This document shows positions 43,089 through 51,277 of a DNA stretch of 64,000 nucleotides, one piece after another (the stretch's first letter is position 1; each line of letters opens with the position of its first letter). Position numbers and translations under genes: made by a program. This DNA comes from Veillonella sp. Lineage in GTDB: Bacteria; Bacillota; Negativicutes; Veillonellales; Veillonellaceae. The notes below the pieces were generated by a model. It was not told the origin of the DNA. It ran no database searches and worked only from the letters and a program-made list of their open reading frames with translations. The DNA lies in the NCBI RefSeq assembly GCF_041333735.1, contig NZ_JBGKFB010000001.1:1967861-2031860 (forward strand), in the 5' to 3' direction.

Positions 43089-44030
43089 ATGAAAAAATTA
43101 CTACTCTGTAGTCTAGCTTTGGTCATGGTTGTACTAGCAATAGCTGGGTGTGGTAAATCCACATCCAGCTCTTCTGCTACTACGAAGGAACTTACCTTTA
43201 ATGGTGAAACCTACACTGTACCAAAGGATCCGCAACGCATCGCTGTTCTTTCAAACTCTGTATTGTCCATGCTATACGCAGTGGATGGCAAGGCTATCTC
43301 CCGTGCTAGCACAACAGATAAATTAGCTCCAGATTTAGAAGCATTACCTGCATTAGGTCAAACGGCTAATATCAACATGGAACAACTATTAGGCTTGAAG
43401 CCAGATGTGGTATTGGGTTTGGAAAACCAACATAAAAAATATGAATCCCAATTACAATCTAACAATATTCCAGCAGTGCTTTTCAATTACGATGGCATCA
43501 AGGATAATGTACCAATGCTAACATTCCTTGGTGAATTAACCAACCATCAAGATAAGGCTAAATCCGTTATTGCAACCTATGAAAGCAACATTCAAAAGGT
43601 AAAAGATGCTATTAAAAACCAACAACCTGCACGTGTTGCTGTATTACGTGCCACAGGAAAGGGTGTAACTGCTGAAACTGATGAAGCAGTTACTGCATCC
43701 ATGGTAAAAGAGCTAGGCATGACAAACGTTGTTGCCTCCCACCTAGAAGGCACAACTAAGGATAAAACTGTCCCTTACTCTCTTGAAACATTGACTGCAG
43801 ATAACCCTGATATTATCTTCGTTGTTACAATGGGTAAAGAAGAAGAAATTACAAAGGCCATGAAACAAGCTATGACAGATAATCCTGCATGGGCTAATCT
43901 TAAGGCTGTACAAAATAATCGTGTCATTTACTTACCATCTAAACTATTCCTACTTAACCCAGGTCTACAAACACCTGAGGCTATGGCTCGTTTAGTGAAA
44001 GAAGCATATGGCATTGATGTTACATTTTAA
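43089..44030 (+). CDS. Lipoprotein ABC substrate-binding protein (FecB/BtuF/IsdE family)
   Basis: A 313-residue class III binding protein. The lipobox is AIAGC (Cys21), followed by a Ser/Thr linker and two lobes joined by a long helix. ITFNGETYTV-like and PQRIAVLSNSVLSMLYAVD starts and NMEQLLGLKPDVVLG are typical of siderophore, haem and B12 binding proteins; I noted some likeness to haem-binding IsdE. The ligand is not determinable by eye. It lies 51 bases after the exported CbiK and opposite the ABC transporter genes, its likely partners. Confidence 0.85.
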   Translation: MKKLLLCSLALVMVVLAIAGCGKSTSSSSATTKELTFNGETYTVPKDPQRIAVLSNSVLSMLYAVDGKAISRASTTDKLAPDLEALPALGQTANINMEQLLGLKPDVVLGLENQHKKYESQLQSNNIPAVLFNYDGIKDNVPMLTFLGELTNHQDKAKSVIATYESNIQKVKDAIKNQQPARVAVLRATGKGVTAETDEAVTASMVKELGMTNVVASHLEGTTKDKTVPYSLETLTADNPDIIFVVTMGKEEEITKAMKQAMTDNPAWANLKAVQNNRVIYLPSKLFLLNPGLQTPEAMARLVKEAYGIDVTF

Positions 44031-44046
44031 CATATCCTAACATACT

Positions 44047-44082
44047 AAAGAGGGCATTCCCCATTTCGGGAATGCCCTCTTT
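44047..44082. terminator. Bidirectional terminator between binding protein and ABC genes
   Basis: AAAGAGGGCATTCCC and its perfect complement around CATTTC, ending in T runs in both directions. Confidence 0.92.
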
Positions 44083-44103
44083 CACTATTAGTCTAGCTAT
44101 CTA

Positions 44104-44883
44104 CTAAACTAAACCTTTTACGCGTACATATTGTTTATCATCAAAGGTATCGATTTGTACATCTACGGAAAATACATCTCTAAATAGTTCATCCGATACG
44201 ATTTCTTTCGTGTCTCCAGCTGTCACTAAATGACCGTCTTTTATAATAGCCATATAATGAGAATATTGTACGGCTTGCGTCAATTCATGGAGTACCATCA
44301 ATACGGTTAACCCTTGTTCATCGTTTAATCGTTTTAACAATTCCATGATTTCTAGTTGATGGTTAATATCTAAGTATGTTGTTGGTTCGTCTAACACTAA
44401 TAATTTTGGTTGCTGTGCTAGCGCCATAGCAATCCAAACGCGTTGCCGTTCACCACCAGATAAGGATGGGATTAATTGTTCTCTCAAATGATTCGTTTTT
44501 GTAATGTCTAATGCATAATCAACAATTTCACGATCTTCTTTAGCCGTGTTTTTCCACCACGTTTGGTATGGATACCGTCCACAATATACCAATTCTTCTA
44601 CAGTCATATCCTTTGGCATATTCGGTACTTGTGGCAAAAATGCCATTTGCCGTGCCAATTCATTTTGTGAATACGACTGTAATGGTTTACCTAAAATAGT
44701 CACACATTCACGAGGACTATGAATATATCCAATCATAGACCGTAAGAGTGTACTTTTACCACAACCATTAGGCCCGATTAAAGTCGTTATTTTACCAACA
44801 GGGACAGATACATTAATATCATGTAAAATATGACGACCTCCGAGAGTGACGGATAACTGATTTACATCAATAGCCGTATTCAT
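44104..44883 (-). CDS. ABC transporter ATPase, iron/haem/B12 type
   Basis: A 259-residue ATPase of the FecE/BtuD group. Walker A is GPNGCGKSTL, the signature is LSGGERQRVWIAMAL, and Walker B is KLLVLDEPTTYLDI with the D-loop. It would drive import through the FecCD-type permease encoded directly upstream, which it overlaps by one base (44883). The binding protein is most likely the convergent lipoprotein. Haem, siderophore, cobalamin or cobinamide are all possible substrates. Confidence 0.93.
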   Translation of the reverse strand: MNTAIDVNQLSVTLGGRHILHDINVSVPVGKITTLIGPNGCGKSTLLRSMIGYIHSPRECVTILGKPLQSYSQNELARQMAFLPQVPNMPKDMTVEELVYCGRYPYQTWWKNTAKEDREIVDYALDITKTNHLREQLIPSLSGGERQRVWIAMALAQQPKLLVLDEPTTYLDINHQLEIMELLKRLNDEQGLTVLMVLHELTQAVQYSHYMAIIKDGHLVTAGDTKEIVSDELFRDVFSVDVQIDTFDDKQYVRVKGLV

Positions 44884-45878
44884 TAGTTATCCCTCCTCAA
44901 TAGATATAAGAAGAATGGCGCCCCAAAGAATGCCATGATAATGCCAACCGGTACCTCAATTGGACTCCACATAACACGCCCTACCGTATCACTAACAACG
45001 AGGACGAGTGCCCCTAATAATGCAGAGCCGGGGAGTAAATACGCATAATCATTACCGATGATAAGTCGTAACATATGCGGTATAACGAGGCCTACGAAAC
45101 CGATTAAGCCCGCAATACTAACGGCACCTGCTGCTAATAGAGCCGCAACAGCAGTCATAATAAACCGCGTTTGTTCTACCTTAAGGCCTAGCCCCTTTGC
45201 TGTTTCATCACCTAAACTTAAAATAGTAAGACGTTTGGCACCTAAACAGGCAAAAATAAGACCGACTAACGCGTATGGGAACAAAACCTCTACTTGTGGC
45301 CAACTGCGTGCAGCCAAGCCCCCTACCATCCAAAGTAAGGCTCCTTGCACACGATCTCCATAGAATACAAGTAGTGCAGAAATACCAGAGCCTAAAAAAG
45401 CAGCCACCGCAACACCAGCCAAGATGATACGGCTTGGGCGTACACCATTCTTCCAAGCAAGAGCATATACCATCAACGCCGCAACCATAGCACCTATAAA
45501 GGCGACGAGAGGCACAATATGATCATAGCCAGGGAAAAGAATAAATATAATAACACCGGCAAGTCCAGCACCGGAGGAAACGCCAACGATTTGAGGATCT
45601 GCTAAAGGGTTCTTCATAACCGCCTGTAAAATGGCACCCGATACGGCTAAACAAGCACCAACTAATGCAGCAACAATATTACGAGGCAACCTAATATTCC
45701 AAATGATTTGCGATGCTGTATCTGTTAGCTCACTAGCCCACAATGTGTGCCAAATCTCCGATAGTGACACCGGTGTGGAGCCCCAAATCAGTGAGATAAT
45801 CATGCTAGCTATGACAGCAATAACCAAGATAATAATAACTGATATGCGAAAGAGTTTTCGTTCATTCAGAGAGTCCAC
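44883..45878 (-). CDS. ABC permease, FecCD family
   Basis: A 331-residue integral membrane permease with about nine to ten helices. The family blocks are clear: RLPRNIVAALVGACLAVSGAILQ, NPLADPQIVGVSSGAGL, GFVGLVIPHMLRLIIG and EVPVGIIMAFFGAPFFLYLL. I chose the GTG at 45878 since AAAGGAGAGG lies 5 bases upstream; a longer frame to 45899 begins inside that site. A single gene suggests a homodimeric permease. A TATAAT at 45925-45930 may serve as its own -10. Confidence 0.93.
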   Translation of the reverse strand: MDSLNERKLFRISVIIILVIAVIASMIISLIWGSTPVSLSEIWHTLWASELTDTASQIIWNIRLPRNIVAALVGACLAVSGAILQAVMKNPLADPQIVGVSSGAGLAGVIIFILFPGYDHIVPLVAFIGAMVAALMVYALAWKNGVRPSRIILAGVAVAAFLGSGISALLVFYGDRVQGALLWMVGGLAARSWPQVEVLFPYALVGLIFACLGAKRLTILSLGDETAKGLGLKVEQTRFIMTAVAALLAAGAVSIAGLIGFVGLVIPHMLRLIIGNDYAYLLPGSALLGALVLVVSDTVGRVMWSPIEVPVGIIMAFFGAPFFLYLLRRDN

Positions 45879-45958
45879 AGTAACCTCTCCTTTCACCAAT
45901 ACATGGTGCTATCAGCACCCGTATTATACATATAAACCTCATAATAGATACAGTAAAA

Positions 45959-45994
45959 CCCGAATCGCCCCCAATAAGCAACGATTCGGGTTAA
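45959..45994 (-). terminator. Terminator of the cbiD-cbiC operon
   Basis: AACCCGAATCG and its perfect complement with a 14-base loop, followed on the minus strand by TTTTACTG. It ends the cobalamin operon before the FecCD permease gene. Confidence 0.75.
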
Positions 45995-45997
45995 CTA

Positions 45998-46663
45998 TTA
46001 TTTAGATTCTTTGCCTTCTACGAAGAGCATATCGTTGCGTTTTACGTCTGTGTAAAGCAATGCATTACATACGGATGCTGCAATTGGGCTACCACCCTTG
46101 TTACCTTTTACAGTGATATAAGGAACTGGGGATACTTCCATCAAATAATCTTTAGATTCCGCAGCGCCAACAAAGCCTACAGGAATACCGATGATAAGAG
46201 CTGGTTTAATACCTTCTTCAAGAGCAAGGCGCAATACTTCGTACAATGCAGTTGGCGCATTACCGATAGCAACGATTTGGCCTTCTAATTGTTTGCCAAA
46301 TGTACGCATAGCCGCGATGGAACGAGTTACACCTAATTCTTTAGCCATTTTAGCTACATTTTCATCTTTAATTAAGCAGTGCACTTCATTACCGCGAATT
46401 TTAAGAGCTGGCTTAGAAATACCGGTGCGAACCATTTCTACATCTGTATAAATATCTGCACCATTATCCAATGCTTCAATACCTTTTTGAACAGCATCAG
46501 GGCTCATTTTTACGAGTTGTGCGTATTCAACGTCACCAGAAGCATGTACAGTACGGGATACTACGCGCACTTCATCATCTGTTAAACCTAAATCTTTTAC
46601 ATAGTCGTAAATGATTTGCATACTTTTATCTTCAATAGCTTTAGGATTTTTAACGTAATCCAT
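45998..46663 (-). CDS. cbiC: Precorrin-8X (cobalt-precorrin-8) methylmutase
   Basis: Moves the methyl group from C11 to C12 to form cobyrinate. The 221-residue protein has the family start IEDKSMQIIYDYV, with the proposed catalytic His in SRTVHASGDVEYA. GIPVGFVGAAESKDYL and NKGGSPIAASVCNALL follow. The ATG at 46663 has GGGAGGAC upstream and overlaps cbiJ by 14 bases; a longer frame is not conserved. Last gene of the operon. Confidence 0.96.
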   Translation of the reverse strand: MDYVKNPKAIEDKSMQIIYDYVKDLGLTDDEVRVVSRTVHASGDVEYAQLVKMSPDAVQKGIEALDNGADIYTDVEMVRTGISKPALKIRGNEVHCLIKDENVAKMAKELGVTRSIAAMRTFGKQLEGQIVAIGNAPTALYEVLRLALEEGIKPALIIGIPVGFVGAAESKDYLMEVSPVPYITVKGNKGGSPIAASVCNALLYTDVKRNDMLFVEGKESK

Positions 46664-47438
46664 TAGTGTCCTCCCATAATTTGAAAAATTCATCATTCGA
46701 TGATACTACGTGGCTTTCAATCTTAACACGTGGACGATCGATAACAATAACATGGATGCCAAGATCCATGGCTGCTTGTAATTTTGTATCAGCACCACCT
46801 ACAAGGCCAGAGTTTTTCATAACTACAACGCTAGCCTTAGTATCGTGGAACATGATGCGGTTCATATCATAAGAAAATGGACCTTGTACAGCAACAATGC
46901 GCTTTGGACTTACATTGAGGTCTTCCATCATTTGTAACACCTCTGCGGTTGGCAAAATACGCGTCCATACTTCGCAATCCTGCAAAGCTTCAGATTTCGC
47001 AAAAATGTGCATTGTCTTACTACCAGTAGTCAAATACACATGATTGTTATTTTCCTTCGCTAATTTGCCTGCTAAATTGGCTGCTTCTACTTCATCTACT
47101 ACGATATGTAATTTATCATATTCAGGCAATGGCACCTCTTTACGTTCAAACCGAACAAAAGGTATACCTTCGGCCTTTGCTGCATCTTGAGCCGTAGCTG
47201 TAACAATAGCAGCATACGGATGACTTGCATCAATTAAGAGTCGTACATTGTGCTCTTTGATCAAGTTTTGCATCGCCTCTTGGTCAAGACGGCCCGTATG
47301 TACAGTAATACCTTTATGGGCAGCAAGCTCTGCACCATATTGACTAACAACCGTTACAAGCACATCTTCACCAGTTCGTTTTTGGATTTCTACCGCTAAG
47401 GTGCGACCATCCAAAGTACCGGCAATAACCCAAATCAT
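46650..47438 (-). CDS. cbiJ: Cobalt-precorrin-6A reductase
   Basis: NAD(P)H-dependent reductase of the corrin ring, CobK/CbiJ family. The 262-residue protein begins MIWVIAGTLDGRTLAVEIQK. The HPYAAIVTATAQDAA segment and RFERKE are characteristic, as is VQGPFSYDMN later. The start overlaps the cbiH end by 4 bases. It acts after CbiD and CbiT-type steps depending on the route; the order is known from other anaerobic producers. Confidence 0.95.
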   Translation of the reverse strand: MIWVIAGTLDGRTLAVEIQKRTGEDVLVTVVSQYGAELAAHKGITVHTGRLDQEAMQNLIKEHNVRLLIDASHPYAAIVTATAQDAAKAEGIPFVRFERKEVPLPEYDKLHIVVDEVEAANLAGKLAKENNNHVYLTTGSKTMHIFAKSEALQDCEVWTRILPTAEVLQMMEDLNVSPKRIVAVQGPFSYDMNRIMFHDTKASVVVMKNSGLVGGADTKLQAAMDLGIHVIVIDRPRVKIESHVVSSNDEFFKLWEDTNGLR

Positions 47439-48259
47439 AATTTGTAGCCTCGAGGTGTAATCATGCGCCCGTTTTCAACATAGGTTTGGCTGTTACCAAT
47501 GATAACAAGTGTTTGCATATCTACTTCTTCGTTTGTGAAGTTTTCAAGATCAGAGATTACCATATGTTGACCTGGACGACCTGCTTTTTGCACGATGCCA
47601 ACAGGTGTTTTAGGATCGCGGTATTTAAGAACGATTTCGCGAACTTCATCTAAGTGTGTAACACGTTTTTTACTGCGTGGGTTGTACAAGGAAATAACCA
47701 TGTCTCCTTGTGCACAAAGATCTGCACGTTTTTTGATAAGATCCCATGGAGTCATCAAGTCGCTCAAGGAAATAACTGCAAAGTCATGCATCAATGGTGC
47801 ACCTAATACGGATGCTGCAACGTTTACAGCACTAAGACCAGGTACGATATCTACGGAAGGACGTTTTTCTGCTGGTACTTTATTAGCAAGTTCCAACACA
47901 AGACCTGCCATGCCGTATACGCCAGAATCACCAGAGGATACTACAACTACTTGATGGCCTTCTACGGCTAAATCAACTGCTTGTTGGCAACGATCTACTT
48001 CTTGCATCATTGCAGTACCTACAGTCTCTTTACCTTCGATAAGGTCTTTGATCAAGTCGAGGTATGTCAAATAACCTACCACGCAGTCAGCCGCTAAGAT
48101 AGCTTCGCGCGCTTGAGGCGTCATAAACTCTTCATCGCCAGGGCCGATGCCGATTACTTTGATATTACCTGTGCAATGGCTACCGTTGTTTTGGGATAAA
48201 TTGTTTTGTGCTGTATTAATGTTCGGCTCTTGGCCGCTAGTAATGCCGTTGTCTCGCAT
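47435..48259 (-). CDS. cbiH: Cobalt-precorrin-3 C17-methyltransferase
   Basis: Methylates C17 and drives ring contraction in the anaerobic pathway. The 274-residue protein has a polar Asn/Gln-rich N-terminal extension (about 31 residues) before the conserved IKVIGIGPGDEEFMTPQAREAI. SSGDSGVYGMAGL and VPGLSAVNVAASVLGAPLMHDF are the SAM and substrate blocks. No ATG, GTG or TTG lies in frame between the ATG at 48259 and the conserved start, so a 106-base overlap with cbiG is forced. AGGAGTAGG precedes this ATG. Confidence 0.93.
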   Translation of the reverse strand: MRDNGITSGQEPNINTAQNNLSQNNGSHCTGNIKVIGIGPGDEEFMTPQAREAILAADCVVGYLTYLDLIKDLIEGKETVGTAMMQEVDRCQQAVDLAVEGHQVVVVSSGDSGVYGMAGLVLELANKVPAEKRPSVDIVPGLSAVNVAASVLGAPLMHDFAVISLSDLMTPWDLIKKRADLCAQGDMVISLYNPRSKKRVTHLDEVREIVLKYRDPKTPVGIVQKAGRPGQHMVISDLENFTNEEVDMQTLVIIGNSQTYVENGRMITPRGYKL

Positions 48260-49302
48260 ACGTTTCCTACTCCTATAGTTCCTTTTACAAAATTAGATTC
48301 TTTTAATTTTTCTTCTTCAATGAGTGGTGCCATCTCGTCCTGTGTATAGAACACAATAGGCCACCCCATAATTTGCATAGCCTCTAAGAGGCCTACTTCA
48401 TCTTGTTTAACGATGACCGATGCTGCCGTTACAATACTCTTTGGTGAAAGCTTATGCGCTGCTAGCGACTGTTGTATGGCGTCAAGGATTAATTCCTTCG
48501 GCGTATCTCGACGACAGCCAATGCCCATCGTATAGGTACGAGGGCGCAAAATCAATTGATGACCATACTCAGTAATGACTTTATCAGTAATTACAACTCG
48601 AGATAATCCCTCTTCAGCGCTTTCATTTTTACATGGAATACGCTCAAGTTGATTCAAAGAAACAATATGAACCATACCATGCTCACCAACATGAGCTTTC
48701 GCTGCTTGTTCTAAATGCTCTACATTCGGTAAGCTTGCATCGATATAATAATCAACCTGTTCTCCCCCAACGATGGCAGAGTTCACATTGATTAAGGTTT
48801 GAAAATCATCGACCAATAGATGCTCGTGGTGCGCCAACACGTCAGGCGCTGGCAATCCGTTTACATCCGTAGCTGTTGTAATAACAGGGTCCGCATCGAT
48901 GGCCAGCGAAATGGACTGCGTCCATTCGTTGGCGCCCCCAAGGTGACCAGACAGTAAGCTAATCACATGGTGTCCTACTTCGTCCATTACGACTACAGCA
49001 GGATCTTTGGATTTATGCTCAATATATGGTGCAATCATGCGCACTACGATACCAAGTGCCATAATGCATAATACTTGGTCGTAATCCTTGAAAATCTGTC
49101 CAATATGGTTTTTGAGGGAATCGAAATAAATAGCCTCACCACCAGAGGGACGGTTTTCCTTTTCAAAGCAATCCGCATGAGGTGCCACCAAAGACTTGAT
49201 GCGTTGACCTAGCTTTGCACCTCGTTCAGATACCGAGAGAATAGCCGTTCTATTCTTCTTAGCTCCAGTCGTAGATGCAACAGTTTCTAGTTCTTTCATC
49301 AT
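48154..49302 (-). CDS. cbiG: Cobalt-precorrin-5A hydrolase
   Basis: Opens the lactone and removes the two-carbon fragment as acetaldehyde. The 382-residue protein has the N-terminal SVSERGAKLGQRI and middle VCIMALGIVVRMIAPYIEHKSKDPAVVVMDE-like region (in two conserved parts), SLLSGHLGGANEW, and the C-terminal domain beginning YTMGIGCRRDTP. The ATG at 49302 follows AAGGAC at good spacing, and a second ATG is adjacent. Longer frames overlap cbiF and are not conserved. Its 3' end overlaps cbiH by 106 bases. Confidence 0.93.
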   Translation of the reverse strand: MMKELETVASTTGAKKNRTAILSVSERGAKLGQRIKSLVAPHADCFEKENRPSGGEAIYFDSLKNHIGQIFKDYDQVLCIMALGIVVRMIAPYIEHKSKDPAVVVMDEVGHHVISLLSGHLGGANEWTQSISLAIDADPVITTATDVNGLPAPDVLAHHEHLLVDDFQTLINVNSAIVGGEQVDYYIDASLPNVEHLEQAAKAHVGEHGMVHIVSLNQLERIPCKNESAEEGLSRVVITDKVITEYGHQLILRPRTYTMGIGCRRDTPKELILDAIQQSLAAHKLSPKSIVTAASVIVKQDEVGLLEAMQIMGWPIVFYTQDEMAPLIEEEKLKESNFVKGTIGVGNVCETTALLAAKSRTLIQHKTIYPKTTVAIAQVISK

Positions 49303-49303
49303 A

Positions 49304-50065
49304 TTAGTCCTTAGCACTGCGGTACATGTGAGCAAAGCCTTTGTCGTAGAGTTTAGATAATTCGTATTCACTATCTAATACATGGCTTACTACGATCATA
49401 GCTTGGCGCAATACGCCCTCTTTCGCTACGATGTCCGCAATGGTTTCCAATGTACCGCGGATAATGCGTTGGTCTGGCCAAGATGCTTTTACCACGATAG
49501 CCACTGGAGTCGTTTTGTCATAACCACCCTCGATGAGTTCAGCTACTACTTTATCTAACATTTGAACGCTAAGGAAAATACACATTGTCGCTTCATGAGC
49601 TGCTAACATGCGCAATTTTTCCTTTGGAGGCATCGGTGTACGGCCTTCCATACGCGTAATAATTACTGTTTGAGATACATTTGGCAATGTATATTCTTGT
49701 TTCAAAGCCGCTGCTGTAGCAAGGAATGAACTTACGCCTGGCACAACTTCATAAGAAATGCCCATGCCAGCGAGTGCATCCATTTGCTCTTGAATAGCAC
49801 CGTAAATAGCAGGGTCCCCTGTGTGAAGGCGAACTACGCTTTTACCAGCCTCAACAGAAGCTTTCATAACAGCCAACACCTCATCAAGGTTCATAGTAGC
49901 ACTGTTATGGATTTCACAGCCTGGTTTACAAGCCTCTAAAATAGCAGGGTTTACCAAGGAGCCAGCGTAAATAACAACGTCTGCCTCTTGCACTAAACGA
50001 TACCCTTTGCGAGTAATTAACTCAGGATCCCCAGGGCCTGCGCCTACGATATGTACGTCAACCAT
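49304..50065 (-). CDS. cbiF: Cobalt-precorrin-4 C11-methyltransferase
   Basis: A 253-residue tetrapyrrole methylase that methylates C11. The conserved start is VDVHIVGAGPGDPELITRKG. RLHTGDPAIYGAIQEQMDAL is the SAM-binding region, and VPGVSSFLATAAALKQEYTLP is specific to the C11 enzymes. The ATG at 50065 has AAGGAGAG upstream and lies 1 base past the cbiT stop. Confidence 0.95.
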   Translation of the reverse strand: MVDVHIVGAGPGDPELITRKGYRLVQEADVVIYAGSLVNPAILEACKPGCEIHNSATMNLDEVLAVMKASVEAGKSVVRLHTGDPAIYGAIQEQMDALAGMGISYEVVPGVSSFLATAAALKQEYTLPNVSQTVIITRMEGRTPMPPKEKLRMLAAHEATMCIFLSVQMLDKVVAELIEGGYDKTTPVAIVVKASWPDQRIIRGTLETIADIVAKEGVLRQAMIVVSHVLDSEYELSKLYDKGFAHMYRSAKD

Positions 50066-50066
50066 A

Positions 50067-50654
50067 TTACTCTCCTTCTGCGATACGCGTTGCAGATACA
50101 ATGAAAATTGGACTCAATGGGTCTAACAAATGATATGGGCCAGCCTTACGGTAACGGCTGATGGACATTTGGTAGCCTTCATAGGTGAAAGGACGACCTT
50201 TCAACTCTTTAAGGATTGTATAACCAGTTTCCATTGTTACAGCTGTTACAACTAGACGTCCGCCTATTTTTAAAAGACGCTGCGTCTCATCCATGATGCC
50301 TGTCATACCGCCAGCGCTACCGCCGATGATAACCGCATCAAGCTCAGGCAATTCTTCCATGCCTTCAGGAGCTTTGGACTTGATAACCGTCATATTATTT
50401 ACATTGAACTTTTTCATATTTTCATTGATAAGGTCGATGCCTTTATCAAAGCGCTCAATCGCATATACATGCCCTTTAGGAGCTGCTAAGGCTGCTTCAA
50501 TAGAAATAGAGCCCGTACCAGCACCAACGTCAAGGACGATGCTATCTTCCTCGATGCGTGCCTCGTTCATAACGGCTTTGCGAATCTCGCATTTTGTCAT
50601 CGGCACGTCGCCGCGGATAAATTCCTCATCAGGAATTCCAAAAAAATGTCTCAT
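50067..50654 (-). CDS. cbiT: Cobalt-precorrin-6B C15-methyltransferase, decarboxylating
   Basis: A 195-residue Rossmann-fold methyltransferase that methylates C15 and decarboxylates the C12 acetate. It begins MRHFFGIPDEEFIRGDVPMTK, the typical CbiT start, with the SAM loop VLDVGAGTGSISIEAAL. DAVIIGGSAGGMTGI is also conserved. It overlaps cbiE by 4 bases. CbiT and CbiE are separate here, whereas aerobic producers have them fused as CobL. Confidence 0.96.
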   Translation of the reverse strand: MRHFFGIPDEEFIRGDVPMTKCEIRKAVMNEARIEEDSIVLDVGAGTGSISIEAALAAPKGHVYAIERFDKGIDLINENMKKFNVNNMTVIKSKAPEGMEELPELDAVIIGGSAGGMTGIMDETQRLLKIGGRLVVTAVTMETGYTILKELKGRPFTYEGYQMSISRYRKAGPYHLLDPLSPIFIVSATRIAEGE

Positions 50655-51277
50655 CCTAGTACCACCATTACAGAATGACCAAAGCCTTCAAGCTCAGTTA
50701 ATACCTCTAACGTGGAGTCTACAATTTTTTCATCATCATAGCTCAAGCGCTCAAGGGCTGCTGCTCTCGTTTCTTTTGGCCAACCTGCATCTATTAAAAT
50801 ACGCGCAATATGCGCTGGATTATATTCAGGATCCGTTAAGAACCCCATCTTTTTACCTGCTTCATACACGAGTTTTTCAGGCGCCGGTTGGCGACCGTGA
50901 AAGCTCATTAAATCCGCATCATGCCACACTTCATTGAGTCGTGCAAAAGCAAAGGTCATAGAACTAATGCCTGGCACAACCTCAATAGGATTGGCAGGGA
51001 ATTTCTTCTTTAAATATGGCAACAAGCTATAGTAGCCTGTATCACCACTCACCATAACTACAACGTCATGATTGTTGAGCTCATGCTCAATTTGCTCAGC
51101 CAGTAAGCTAAGCTTGCCTGTTACAGGATATGTAATTTGGCCAGGCTCCTGAAAGTCCTCTAAGGACCGTTCACTGCCTACCAATACTGTAGCATGTTTA
51201 ATTAAATTAAGGCCTTTAGGTACCACATAATCAGGATTACCTGGACCAATGCCTACGATATACAAGGTATGTGCCAT
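50651..51277 (-). CDS. cbiE: Cobalt-precorrin-7 C5-methyltransferase
   Basis: A 208-residue tetrapyrrole methylase that methylates C5. The start LYIVGIGPGNPDYVVPKGLNL, the SGDTGYYSLLPYLKK loop and VPGISSMTFAFARLN all fit CbiE. The start lies within the last 25 bases of cbiD, and GAGAG precedes the ATG. It acts with CbiT as the neighbouring step. Confidence 0.95.
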   Translation of the reverse strand: MAHTLYIVGIGPGNPDYVVPKGLNLIKHATVLVGSERSLEDFQEPGQITYPVTGKLSLLAEQIEHELNNHDVVVMVSGDTGYYSLLPYLKKKFPANPIEVVPGISSMTFAFARLNEVWHDADLMSFHGRQPAPEKLVYEAGKKMGFLTDPEYNPAHIARILIDAGWPKETRAAALERLSYDDEKIVDSTLEVLTELEGFGHSVMVVLG

